Source: CAYWNA01 sp964459305 (GTDB lineage Bacteria; Planctomycetota; Planctomycetia; Pirellulales; Pirellulaceae). Taken from it: 47,106 bases of DNA. Both the position numbers and the translations under genes were made by a program. Shown piece after piece: positions 25,941-34,603 of the stretch; positions within the stretch are counted from its first letter, which is position 1; the number at the start of each line of letters is the position of its first letter. The stretch covers positions 1-47,106 of the forward strand of contig CAYWNA010000085.1 in the NCBI GenBank assembly GCA_964459305.1, read 5' to 3'. The notes under the pieces are model-generated. The model saw nothing but the letters and a program-made list of their open reading frames with translations, was not told the DNA's origin and searched no databases.

Positions 25941-26858
25941 TCATCTGTCGGGAGGCAGGCTGACGCGTTTCTGACGGGATTTCAACACGGACAACGTCAT
26001 GAAGAAGAGGCTCACGATACCGGGAATCACGACAATCGTGAAGGTGAAGATTAGGGCTACCGTCATGAGCTTTGCGGGCGGGCATGTTCCAGAAAACATC
26101 TCGACGATGGCAAGCTCTCTGGTCCCCAGGCCTCCGACGCTGATCGGCAGGGCCGCCAGGAAGAAGCACGCGCCCGCTTTTGCCCAGAATAGCTGAGGGT
26201 CACCCAGGCACAGGAAGCTCTTCAACAGGGCGAAGAGGATTAGGAACTGGGTCAGGGCGCAGCTCAAAGAGCTTCCGATGATGTGCACTCGACCGGCGCG
26301 AGTGGAGAACATGTTCAGTATGTTCAACACGAACGGAACGACGCCTTCGCCGGACGGCTTCACCTCACATCTGAACGTCGGTATGGCAATGATGAGCGCG
26401 CCGAAGATCGACAGCGCGAGGAGAGAGTACTTGAAGCCGAGGACGGAAATCAGGCCTAGTACGAGCCACGAGAGAAAACTGGTGGCAATCATGCATACGC
26501 TCAGACCAAATCCCGCTGACAGGGATACATCCATGCTCTTGTGCAGATAGACGGTGAACAGCACGTCGCCGGTCCTGAAGGGCAGAATATTCTTGCTGAA
26601 GAAGTACCGCGATCTGAGCCGCAGTGCTTCGATGAATGACAATTTGTGTCCCAGTTGCAGGAGAATTGCCTGCATCTTCAGAGGAGCCAGGAGGATGTTG
26701 AGGACAAGGGTCAGTGATAATATGACCGCGCACGTGGAGGGGCGGCGAATACATGTTTTCAGCGCTTCCCACTCGGGAGGATAGAGGATCAGCAGGATTA
26801 CCAGCAGAGACAATCCGAAACAGAACCTCAACCAGTTCGCTATTCGTGCCGTTTTCAA
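25941..26858 (-). CDS. LPG-synthase/AglD-type polytopic membrane protein (flippase-like domain, 305 aa)
   Basis: Six to eight hydrophobic segments and the family signature PISVGGLGTRE near residue 240 identify the lysylphosphatidylglycerol-synthase transmembrane (UPF0104) family; the aminoacyl-transferase half of MprF is absent. Other landmarks are NILPFRTGDVLF and ALTQFLILFALL. It begins with TTG at 26858, overlapping the TGA of the upstream radical-SAM gene (TTGA), so translation is coupled. There is no better in-frame ATG before residue 63. Members move or help move lipids or lipid-linked molecules. With two radical-SAM proteins in the same unit, a modified lipid or peptide may be the cargo (inference). 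Confidence 0.8.
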   Translation of the reverse strand: MKTARIANWLRFCFGLSLLVILLILYPPEWEALKTCIRRPSTCAVILSLTLVLNILLAPLKMQAILLQLGHKLSFIEALRLRSRYFFSKNILPFRTGDVLFTVYLHKSMDVSLSAGFGLSVCMIATSFLSWLVLGLISVLGFKYSLLALSIFGALIIAIPTFRCEVKPSGEGVVPFVLNILNMFSTRAGRVHIIGSSLSCALTQFLILFALLKSFLCLGDPQLFWAKAGACFFLAALPISVGGLGTRELAIVEMFSGTCPPAKLMTVALIFTFTIVVIPGIVSLFFMTLSVLKSRQKRVSLPPDR

Positions 26859-27835
26859 AGGAACCTTTTGCTCACGTTCCAGATGGTCTTGGGATCCAGG
26901 CTCAGTACTCTGTTTAATTCCATGGTATTATTGCGGGCACATTCGTCACAGAGTCCGACCATTCGCATGGCGCGCAGGCCGTCCCGGAAACCGCTCTCGT
27001 CACGTACGGATACCTTCTCCCCGCCAATCCTATCGCACGCGCACATATTGCCCTGCGGGTCGATCCTAAAGAACAACAGCCCCGCGTAGCATTTCTGCGA
27101 AGGCGGATCCGGCCACGACAGGAGGCTCTCCAGCACAGTGCGGGAGTTTCCCACACATCGAGGATGGCGGTACTTAAGTTCAATCAGCTTCCGTATGGCC
27201 TCGCGCATCCGCGCCCTTTCCGGAACGATCGCTCTGACATGTTCCGCGCAGGACCGGGACCGTTCTTCCACCGGCTGAAACGTAGTAGGGATTCCCTGTC
27301 GTGCCAGTAATCCGAGAAACTCGTCGAGATTGTCTGTCAACATCTTCGAAAGGACACTGTTGAAAACGACCTTGATCCCCGCTTTTTCGGCCAGCTCCTT
27401 CGCGGTGAATACGCTCTCGAACGTCCCCTCTCCCCTCATGTGCTCGTGCACGGGTTTCGGACCGTCGAGGCTCAGCTTAAGCACGTCGATGTACCGCATC
27501 GCGTCGATGTGGTTCTCGATCAAGACCCCGTTGGATGTGACCCTGACGAAGAGGCCCTTTCGCCTGCAGCGTTCCAGGATCGATGCGAGATCGTTCCGTA
27601 GGAACGGCTCGCCTCCGACGAACGACACCACCTTCGCGCCGGCGGCAGTCAGTAGTTCGATCGCTTGAAGCACTTCTTCGGTGCCGAGTTCCGGACGGGG
27701 AGCCCGCCAGAATCCGCAGTGCCTGCACTGGAGATTGCATCGATCCGTGAGGGCCCAACTGACGAATAGCGGCGTCGAGCGGTTCGTGACCTTGGCCCAC
27801 AGTATCTTCGATAGGATATGAAACGGGAAGCTCAC
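26855..27835 (-). CDS. Radical SAM/SPASM-type protein 1 (326 aa)
   Basis: The CxxxCxxC motif that binds the SAM 4Fe-4S cluster is in WALTDRCNLQCRHCGFWR (Cys33, Cys37, Cys40). VSFVGGEPFLRNDL carries the GGEP motif. The C-terminal part has the auxiliary-cluster cysteines of a short SPASM/twitch domain (CYAGLLFF.. GNMCACDRIGG.. GLCDECARNN). The start is GTG at 27835, 77 bases after the second radical-SAM gene; its stop overlaps the TTG start of the membrane protein. Relatives act on peptides (RiPP maturases) or small molecules. No precursor peptide is recognisable next to it, and the substrate is unknown. Confidence 0.85.
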   Translation of the reverse strand: MSFPFHILSKILWAKVTNRSTPLFVSWALTDRCNLQCRHCGFWRAPRPELGTEEVLQAIELLTAAGAKVVSFVGGEPFLRNDLASILERCRRKGLFVRVTSNGVLIENHIDAMRYIDVLKLSLDGPKPVHEHMRGEGTFESVFTAKELAEKAGIKVVFNSVLSKMLTDNLDEFLGLLARQGIPTTFQPVEERSRSCAEHVRAIVPERARMREAIRKLIELKYRHPRCVGNSRTVLESLLSWPDPPSQKCYAGLLFFRIDPQGNMCACDRIGGEKVSVRDESGFRDGLRAMRMVGLCDECARNNTMELNRVLSLDPKTIWNVSKRFL

Positions 27836-27912
27836 GACTCATCCCCCCACGGCCGTACTGACCGCGTCGACGATCGTCCACTCGTCCTTTTCGTGAAGCG
27901 AGAGATAGTATC

Positions 27913-28992
27913 TCATTCGTCTCGCTTGTAGTATTTCTTGTTGAGATGGTAATAGAAAACATTGATGATGGTGGATATGGACAAGCTGTAGATCAGGTTC
28001 AGCTCCAGACGGTGATGATGCCAGCAATTCCGGCATTCCGGCAGATTGATATTCTTCCACGCCTTCTCGAATCCATCGCTGATGATGTTGAGCGGATTTT
28101 CCCTGTCGATGGCATAGTAACACGGAACCAGCTGTCCGTCGGGACGGATGCGGCCGAATAATTTTCCCGCGGTACAAGGCAGATAGCCGATATTGGGAAA
28201 TCGGTACAGATACTTCAGCATCACCATGGGCTGATCCATGGGATTGTAGAATCTCCTCCTGACAGCGAAGGCTTGTTCAACAACACCGCCGGCGCCACAT
28301 TGCTTCAGCAGACCGACAAACTGCTCCTTCCTTCTCGTCTTCCTTACCATCCTCAGAAAGTCCAGGGATTCCACCAGCCGATCCCTTGTCGGCTCCAGGG
28401 CAGGCAGATCGCAAAGGGGCTGAAAGCTCACGAACGCGCCGACTTCCAGCGCCTTGGAAAGAACGAATGCCAGGCTTTCCAGAGTCGTATACTTGTGTAT
28501 CACCGACACGATCAGACATCGCCAGTCGTTCCTCTTTACCACGTCCAGCGCGTCGATGATCCTGCTGAACGCCCCTTCTCCCCGCGCCTTTTCATGTGCG
28601 TCCTGATTGCCGTCCAGGCTCAGCTGTATCATGTCGGCGCCGGCCCGCATCATTTCCTGTTCCCGATCCGGCAGCAGCACTCCGTTGGTGGTGCATTGGA
28701 CCCACATGCCCATCTTTCTCGCTTCGGTCATCAACTCGGTCAAGTAGGGGACCAGCAGAGGTTCGCCGCCGGTAAAGGAAACGATCCTGCAGCCTGTCGC
28801 GTTGATTTCCCGCAGGATTCTGAAATGGTCTTCTCGGCCCAGCGGCGTTACGTCCTCACTGGCGTAGCAGTGTGGGCACGACATGTTGCACTCGTGAGTG
28901 AGTTCGAACGCCATCGCCAGAGGGTATCTCCTTCCAAACAGCTTGCAGGCGAGTACGCGGCTGCCCACGTACGCGACGGTGCTCAGCTTCAT
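27913..28992 (-). CDS. Radical SAM/SPASM-type protein 2 (359 aa)
   Basis: FELTHECNMSCPHCYASED contains the CxxxCxxC motif (Cys35, Cys39, Cys42) and SFTGGEPLL the GGEP motif; LSLDGNQDAHEKARGEG fits the SAM-binding barrel. The tail has SPASM-like cysteines (CTAGKLFGRIRPDGQLVPCYYA.. LPECRNCWHHH) followed by a hydrophobic, Tyr/Lys-rich end (INVFYYHLNKKYYKRDE) that could touch the membrane. I prefer ATG 28992, with GAGGG seven bases upstream, over the in-frame TTG at 29016. First gene of the unit with radical-SAM protein 1 and the flippase-like protein. Similar in domain layout to protein 1 but only distantly alike, so they probably do sequential steps. Confidence 0.85.
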   Translation of the reverse strand: MKLSTVAYVGSRVLACKLFGRRYPLAMAFELTHECNMSCPHCYASEDVTPLGREDHFRILREINATGCRIVSFTGGEPLLVPYLTELMTEARKMGMWVQCTTNGVLLPDREQEMMRAGADMIQLSLDGNQDAHEKARGEGAFSRIIDALDVVKRNDWRCLIVSVIHKYTTLESLAFVLSKALEVGAFVSFQPLCDLPALEPTRDRLVESLDFLRMVRKTRRKEQFVGLLKQCGAGGVVEQAFAVRRRFYNPMDQPMVMLKYLYRFPNIGYLPCTAGKLFGRIRPDGQLVPCYYAIDRENPLNIISDGFEKAWKNINLPECRNCWHHHRLELNLIYSLSISTIINVFYYHLNKKYYKRDE

Positions 28993-29394
28993 AGAAGGTC
29001 CCTCTTGTACGTGCAAGTCGTTTTCATGAGTACATCAACGATTATAGCGCATACGGGGCACACTTGCACACGCTTTAAACCCGGCCAAGTCCGGTATAAT
29101 CTGTTTCGTCTTGGCCGAAAAGAGAATCGCGAGTCCGGAGACGCTGCAGGATCTGGAGAAGACGGATTCTACAGGAGGAAACAGAGATAACAGAGAAAGA
29201 CGGTTCACCCACTATCGCTTCCGACCTAGAGGGGTCAGTGTGACCAATCCTCAAACGGTGCTCGCACATCGTCACCCGGAACTCTTTGGTTACGGCCCTC
29301 TTCCACCAACACGGCAAGACAACTTGCGGGCGCTGCCCGTAGCATCTACGCTACTCTGTACGAACTGATCATCCAAGTCTGGAGCAGAACCAGA
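28993..29394. other. Divergent intergenic region, radical-SAM unit / ceramidase-like gene
   Basis: About 400 bases. It holds the two TATAAT boxes at 29041-29046 (minus) and 29095-29100 (plus). Short open frames of 80-85 codons exist on both strands (about 29075-29368) but lack ribosome-binding sites and recognisable motifs, so I do not call them. Confidence 0.5.
29041..29046 (-). promoter_or_regulatory. -10 box candidate for the radical-SAM unit
   Basis: The reverse complement reads TATAAT, about 46 bases before the ATG at 28992. A -35 at the right distance is weak (GTGCAA). On the forward strand another TATAAT at 29095-29100 could serve the ceramidase-like gene at 29395, also with a weak -35. 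Confidence 0.4.
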
Positions 29395-30933
29395 ATGAAA
29401 ACGTCTTTCCTGCCGACAACCTGCCTGATCCTGACCACTTTGCTGGCCGTTGTGCCCGCTGGGCTTCCGGCTGCCGAATCGCCCGGCGACGGGCCGCGAC
29501 TTCGCGCTGCCTCGCTTCGTTTCGGAGTCATGGCTCAAGCCGGCGGCGAAACCGAAAGCAGGACCGATGCCGTTGTCGGCGAGGTGCATGGACCGCTGAA
29601 GACGACCGTCACGCTGTTGGAGGACGGTCCGGTCAGACTGTGTTTGATCGCCAGCGACTCCAGTTCGATCATTCGCCGCAACATGGCCACCTACTGCCGC
29701 CGGGAAATCGCCAAGGAACTCGACCTGCCCGTCTCTCACGTCTTGATCTTTTCATCGCACAACCACAGCGGGACCCGCCTGGCAAACAACCAGACTCGAT
29801 CGTACGATGCTCAATACGCCGAAGATCCCCAACCCGAACTGCTGCCCGTCGGCCGCGAGTTCATGGACAAACTGCGAAGCCTCGCCAAACGCCTGCCCGG
29901 CATGCTCCAGCCGGTCTCGGTCTGGTGGGCCGAGGGACGCGAGGGACGAATAACCTACAACCGCAAAGGCCGCCGGGCCGACGGCTCGACCTATTTCATG
30001 CGCGAAGAAGATCGCATTCTCCTGGGCAAGGATTTTCGCGGCGACATCGACCAACAAGCCCCCGTCGTGGTGCTCAAGAACGCCGACGGCAAACCGGTCA
30101 CCGCCCTCGTCCAGTTCACCGGGCATCCGGTCACCAGCTATCACCCCGAGCGGCCGGTCGTCTTTGGCGAGTGGCCCCAGGTAGCTTGCGATATGCTGGC
30201 CGAACACCTCTGGCCATCCCTTCCCGTGCCGGTAGGCTTCCTGCAGGGCTGTGCCGGCGACGTCAACTCGAAGAAGATGTTTCGCGGAGGTGTCGAGACC
30301 GCCACTGGGTACGGACGCATGCTCGGCTCCAGCTACATCGAGGCCCTCGGCGACCTCAAGCCGTCCAGTCGCGATGGTCTCGACTACTCGCTCGAAGAAG
30401 CGGGGATTCCGCTGGCTCCGCTTCCCTCGCCAGACGTCCTGCAAGCCGAAATCGCCGAGATGGAGGCGTTCCTCCGTCGCGCGGCGGCGGGCGACGAAGA
30501 CACGCTGGCCTGCGTAGGACTCAACTTCCCTCGCGATCTGTCCCCCGCCTATCGCGGCAAGCTGATCGAATTGGTCCTGCCCTGGAGCCGCTGGGCCCTC
30601 GACTTGCACGAAAACGGCAAAGCCGATACGGTTCCCAAGTTCCTTAAGATGGACCTCTACGTAATCCGCCTGGGCGACGTCGCCATCGTTGGCATGCCCT
30701 GCGAACCGTTTCAAGGCATCGGCCGGCTGATCCGCCGCGATTCACCGTTCCCGCTGGCCATACCCTGCGGCTACGTCAACTACTCTCACGGATACATTAC
30801 CGACGCTCCCAATACAGGAGACCGCGAATACACCAGCGCCTTCTATCGCTACACCCGATTCCGCCCACCGCTCGCCAAACCGGCCGGCGACGTCCTGGCC
30901 GACAAGGCCGTCGAGGTGCTGAAGTCCTTCTGA
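29395..30933 (+). CDS. Secreted neutral/alkaline ceramidase-like protein (512 aa)
   Basis: The signal peptide MKTSFLPTTCLILTTLLAVVPAGLPA is followed by a body with the landmarks of neutral ceramidases: SSHNHSGTRL (metal-binding His), FTGHPVTSYHPERP (second metal His), FLQGCAGDVN (the Gly-rich turn) and YVNYSHGYIT near the end. Compared with the paralogue at 504-1868, these motifs are closer to canonical. It should act outside the cytoplasm, hydrolysing the amide of ceramide-like lipids, or in this phylum possibly another N-acyl substrate. It stands alone, with a palindromic repeat downstream. Confidence 0.82.
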   Translation: MKTSFLPTTCLILTTLLAVVPAGLPAAESPGDGPRLRAASLRFGVMAQAGGETESRTDAVVGEVHGPLKTTVTLLEDGPVRLCLIASDSSSIIRRNMATYCRREIAKELDLPVSHVLIFSSHNHSGTRLANNQTRSYDAQYAEDPQPELLPVGREFMDKLRSLAKRLPGMLQPVSVWWAEGREGRITYNRKGRRADGSTYFMREEDRILLGKDFRGDIDQQAPVVVLKNADGKPVTALVQFTGHPVTSYHPERPVVFGEWPQVACDMLAEHLWPSLPVPVGFLQGCAGDVNSKKMFRGGVETATGYGRMLGSSYIEALGDLKPSSRDGLDYSLEEAGIPLAPLPSPDVLQAEIAEMEAFLRRAAAGDEDTLACVGLNFPRDLSPAYRGKLIELVLPWSRWALDLHENGKADTVPKFLKMDLYVIRLGDVAIVGMPCEPFQGIGRLIRRDSPFPLAIPCGYVNYSHGYITDAPNTGDREYTSAFYRYTRFRPPLAKPAGDVLADKAVEVLKSF

Positions 30934-31024
30934 GAAAAAGGGACTGGACTGGGGTGTTCATTTGCGCCATCGAGTGGATTGCGAGGTGCCCGTTTTTCTT
31001 TCAGTCCCGAAGAGACGAGCCTAA

Positions 31025-31156
31025 GCCGCATTTCTCATCAGCCCAGGAATTTGGCGACACCGTGTATCGTAGTAACCCGAAGCGTAAACGAGGATAACTC
31101 GTGTGTCAGCCCTCGCTTACGCTTCGGGTTACGATGGGCTGATGAGAAATGCGGGC
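31025..31156. repeat. Nested inverted-repeat element E
   Basis: Outer arms 31025-31045 and 31135-31156 share GCATTTCTCATCAGCCCA and its complement. Inner arms 31072-31093 and 31111-31132 share GTAACCCGAAGCGTAA and its near complement. The element can fold as one long stem with an inner stem. It lies just downstream of the ceramidase-like gene. Confidence 0.8.
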
Positions 31157-31164
31157 TAAGCCAA

Positions 31165-31238
31165 CCCAGGGTTTCGCGACGCTCCCTACGTTCGCGTCGC
31201 TCCACCCTGGGATTATATAGGGCTGCCCCTGTCGGGGC
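31165..31238. repeat. Second palindromic element next to E
   Basis: CCCAGGGT (31165-31172) pairs with ACCCTGGG (31204-31211) around GCGACGC/GCGTCGC (31176-31182 and 31194-31200), followed by GCCCC-TGTC-GGGGC (31225-31238). It fills the gap between element E and the IS66/WD40 chimera. Confidence 0.7.
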
Positions 31239-31282
31239 GACGGAACGATCGAGGAAAGTGCTGCATTCCCTTTCTGCTTTTC

Positions 31283-32422
31283 CTAGGGCTTTGGTTCGAC
31301 CTTCGCTTCGGTTGCCGTCTGGCCCGCTTTTGGCTTGGCCTTGTCGGTGGGCTCGGCGGATGCTTTCGGTTCTGCCTCTTTCGTTTCGGGCGCCGGATGG
31401 TCCGCTTCTGGCTTGGCTTTGTCGGTGGGCTCGGCGGATGCTTCCGGCTTTGGCTTCGACCAGACACTTTTCGGCAGCCGCCAGACGCGGATGGCGAAGT
31501 CTTCTTTGAGCGTCTCCGGGTTGGGAGAACGCGTGTTCGAGTACGCTGCGTGACCGGCGAGGATGGTGCTTCCGTCGGGAGTGACGGCCAGCCCAGCAAC
31601 GGGATACTTGTGCGCAGTAGCGACCGCAACCAGTTCGTCCGTCAGGGTATCCCGGACAAAAACCGCTCCTCCGAATCGCCCGCACACGGCGTGACGGTTG
31701 TCCGGTAGATGATCACCGAATTTGCCGATGTACACTCCTGCGATCAAGCCAGGCCCAGCGATGCCACCTGGAATCGGCCGTGGTGGAAGCGGAGCCGCAG
31801 AGACGCCGTCCTTGCAACGACGGCGAGCGTACTTGGGCCGCACGTGGATGTGAGCTTCCAGCCTGGCCGGCTCAAACTCGAGTTCTCGCGTGACATCCTC
31901 ACCAATGCAGTCCATCGGCTGGCCACAGCACGAGCACACCTTTTCTTCATCATCCAAATCATGGTCGTGGACGACCTTTCGCAGTTTCTCCCAATCGATC
32001 TCACGCTTCTTGCGACGACGATGGCCCTTGACTTCGGTTTCGGCTTCCTGCTGCGGTGCGGGTTCTTCTGAGGTGTCGGCCACCGGCGGGGCCAACTCGA
32101 ACAGATGGCCTTGGCCTTCCAATTCGGCAAAACGCTCTCGCCGTCGCCCAAACGCCCAGCGCTTGTACCAAGCCAATTCATCCAGCGTGGCCTCGTGCTC
32201 TTGCTGCAACGCTTGGTACGAGGCGGCCGTCTCGTCCAACACCCGACTGAGTTCCGCTGCTTGCTGCTCGGATTCAGCGGCACGCTGTTCCGCTTGACTG
32301 ACAGCTCCCTTGGCGTCGGCAACTTGTTGCTCAAGCTCCAGAGACTACTTGAAAGCCGCCATCAACAAGCGGAGGCATTCTGCTAGATCGTTGGGGAGAG
32401 AGTTGTCATCCATGTCGCCCAT
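31283..32422 (-). pseudogene. Broken IS66-type transposase (TnpC) joined in frame to a WD40-protein tail
   Basis: From ATG 32422 the frame starts MGDMDDNSLPNDLAECLRLL, then hits TAG at codon 26 (complement of 32345-32347). It resumes as a coiled-coil-rich segment (AEQRAAESEQQAAELSRVLDE), the leucine-rich YKRWAFGRRRERFAELEG and the IS66 zinc-finger (CSCCGQPMDCIGEDVTRELEFEPARLEAHIH). It breaks off in the phrase GVYIGKFGDHLP, which in IS66 transposases leads into the DDE domain. At about 31705 the reading changes to DNRHAVCGRFGGAVFVRDTL.. VAGLAVTPDGSTILAGHAAYSN.. IRVWRLPKSVW, the end of a WD40 repeat protein. A charged tail with a duplicated 78-base unit (31331-31369 and 31409-31447, ASAEPTDKAKP) follows. 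The DDE catalytic domain is missing. This looks like a transposon insertion followed by deletion. Confidence 0.75.
31331..31447. repeat. Direct repeat within the WD40 tail
   Basis: Two copies of a segment encoding ASAEPTDKAKP, about 39 bases nearly identical, offset by 78 bases (26 codons). The reading frame is preserved between copies, typical of a low-complexity Pro/Ala/Lys/Glu linker. Confidence 0.7.
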
Positions 32423-33376
32423 GGTTGTAACAACTCGCTCAGATCGCGCAAGTCCAAGTTGGCAAAAAACAGAAAAAAGTCTTCTTGCTTCAACCAGTAC
32501 GGCGATACCGTTTTCGCCGGCGCCCTGTCCTCAGATCGATACACGGCTGATAATTGGCCAAGGCACTACTGGGACGCTTCGGGTGACAGTTTGTGCCTTT
32601 GCAGCAGGCATGCCTGAACCTCGGCCGGGGGTTTACTAGCGTGGTTGCTTTCCATTTGACCTGGGAGGACGCCCCACGCGTGCTCGAAAGCGTTCCGAAG
32701 TGCCAGCATCGCTTTCTCGTCTCGGACAGCGTTTCGTCGCTTGGAGAAAGACACGTGTGTTGGGTGAACGAATTCCAAAATCGCTTTGGAATTCGGCTGC
32801 GAAGATCGCCGCAGAGCATGGCTTGAATCGCACGGCACGCGTTTTGAAGCTCGACTATTATCCACTGCACAAGTTGTGAGCGCGAAAACGAAACGGCGCG
32901 GCAGTAGCCAGGAACCATTGCACACAACGCCACGAGCAGAAGCAGCTGTCGAAGCGCAATCCGTGGTCGTCGCATCGCCTGGCAGCCGTCAGTTGCTTCG
33001 GCCTGATTGGGATTCGGCGTGTTTCATTCGGGAAGCTGAGCAAGGCACGTCCGAGAGAACTTAGTAATTCTACTGCACGCATGGTGTGTTGATATTCCAG
33101 CGGGCTGCACGATAGTGCGAATGCTTTCGAAGGGGTAGTGTACACTCCAAACGCAGGAGCGGCAGGCACTTGCGCTGGCCTGGCGAGGTGGTAGGCGGTG
33201 CGTTGTTTTGCCTAGTCACGCACGGCAGCGCGCGGGTGCCCGCTGCTCGCTATCCTGCGGCGCTCGGCTGGTGCGCTATCGTGCTTCCCAGTGCACAATA
33301 TCGCGCGAGGGTCGATTCGGCCCGCGGCTCGCGAGGGCCTACTTGCCCAACGGCACCAAGGGCGCAGAAATGGGTT
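32423..33376. other. Gene-poor region upstream of the transposase remnant
   Basis: About 950 bases with only short, overlapping open frames in several phases and no recognisable motifs. A minus-strand frame near 32490-32600 ends in RTGRRRKRYRRTG, basic like the end of an IS66 accessory protein, so part may be decayed transposon sequence. I see no complete accessory gene, inverted terminal repeat or target duplication. Confidence 0.45.
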
Positions 33377-33449
33377 TGTAGTTGGATTCGCAGGAATCCA
33401 GGCGGATTACGCCCATTCGCGATCCTAAATTCTGGCGAATCCAGCTACA
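33377..33449. repeat. Inverted-repeat element G
   Basis: Arms 33377-33397 and 33429-33449 match at 18 of 21 positions (consensus TGTAGCTGGATTCGCCAG). Between them is a small hairpin, GGCG-GATTA-CGCC (33401-33413). It lies about 100 bases upstream of the SDR gene. Confidence 0.7.
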
Positions 33450-33550
33450 TGCCAGAAAGGATTGCCGCCCACCCCTTGCCTTGGCGGGACACGTAGCATA
33501 TGCATTTGACAATCGGTCGGCATTCTCATGACGGACGAGGAGATAGGACA

Positions 33551-34312
33551 ATGGATCTGAAACTGAAGGACAAAGTAGTACTTGTGACCGGCGGATATCG
33601 CGGACTCGGAAAGTCGATATGCCTCATGCTGGCCGGGGAGGGCGCCAAGGTTGGAATCAATCATCGGCACAGTCCAGACCATACCGAGGCCATCGTCGAA
33701 GAGATTGGGCGGAATTTCGGCTCGCAAGCCGCCGCGATCCGGGGCGATATCTCCGAGGAGAACGATGTCGTCGCCATGTTCGATCAGGTGGAACAGTTGC
33801 TCGGACCGGTCGATGCGCTGGTGAACAACGCCGCCTTCTGCCCTGTTGGTTCGACAGCGGAGTTGAGCGTCGAGGATTTCACCTATGCGCTACAAGTGAA
33901 TTTGACCGGAACGTTCATCTGCAGTCGAGAAATGGTACGCCGCCTACTGGCCACCGGCCGCCACGGCAAAATCGTTAACATCTCCTCGCAAGCGGCGTTT
34001 CGCGGCTCGCAGTCCGGCAAGACGGCTTACGATTCCAGCAAGATGGGGATCATCGGCTTCACCATTTCGCTGGCCCGCGAAATGGCCAAGCACGGCATCA
34101 ACGTGAACTGCGTAGCGCCAGGCTTGATGTACACCGAGATGCTGGCCGAAGCGATCGACGCCGATCCGGAACGCTACAACAGCCGAGTGCCATTGGGGCG
34201 GCTTGGTAAAACGGAAGAGATTGCGGGGGTCGCGGTTTTCCTTTGCTCCGACCGAGCCAGCTACATGACCGGAGCGACGGTTGACGTCAGCGGTGGATTG
34301 GCGATGCATTAG
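33551..34312 (+). CDS. Short-chain dehydrogenase/reductase, FabG-like (253 aa)
   Basis: A classical SDR. It has the cofactor loop TGGYRGLG (13-20), VNNAAFCPVG (the NNAG-like segment), and the catalytic residues in NISSQAAFRGSQSGKTAYDSSK (Ser146, Tyr160, Lys164) with one extra residue between Ser and Tyr. The C-terminus SYMTGATVDVSGGLAMH is typical of FabG and sugar/polyol dehydrogenases. The ATG at 33551 has GAGGAGATAGGA upstream, giving the usual length of about 250 residues; the in-frame ATG at 33500 is unlikely. Substrate class (3-oxoacyl, sugar or polyol) cannot be fixed by eye. It stands alone. Confidence 0.9.
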   Translation: MDLKLKDKVVLVTGGYRGLGKSICLMLAGEGAKVGINHRHSPDHTEAIVEEIGRNFGSQAAAIRGDISEENDVVAMFDQVEQLLGPVDALVNNAAFCPVGSTAELSVEDFTYALQVNLTGTFICSREMVRRLLATGRHGKIVNISSQAAFRGSQSGKTAYDSSKMGIIGFTISLAREMAKHGINVNCVAPGLMYTEMLAEAIDADPERYNSRVPLGRLGKTEEIAGVAVFLCSDRASYMTGATVDVSGGLAMH

Positions 34313-34453
34313 CCCCTGCCGCCGTTTCGTACGCGTTAGAATGTGAAGTTGTGTTACCGTCGGAGCGCGCGCTGATGTAGGTCCCGACTGCCGGACGGAA
34401 CCTGACGTGGCTGGACACGTGAATCTGCTTCGAAGTCCCGCGGGGGCCGTTAG

Positions 34454-34563
34454 GGCGAGCGGCGGAAATTCGCGTACCCGTGGGATAGGCTTCCAGCCTG
34501 TCAGGCCGCAAATCTGGCAGGCTGGGAGCCTATCCCACGGCAAATATTCATCTGCCGCTCGCC
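34454..34563. repeat. Palindromic repeat element F (same outer arms as element A)
   Basis: The outer left end is GGCGAGCGGCGG (34454-34465) and the outer right end is CATCTGCCGCTCGCC (34549-34563), as in element A at 332-444. The core differs: arms 34478-34500 and 34518-34540 match at 22 of 23 positions. It sits 40 bases before the HemN-like gene, with total length 110 versus 113 in A. Confidence 0.8.
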
Positions 34564-34603
34564 TAGGACCTCGATCGCGTGGAGTATTTGGGGGTATAAT
34601 TCA

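Noticed and set aside
29075..29368. Short open frames of 80-85 codons on both strands near the radical-SAM unit, considered as a RiPP precursor
   Set aside because: They lack ribosome-binding sites, leader/core character or Cys/Gly-rich cores, and TATAAT for the unit lies downstream of the minus-strand frame.
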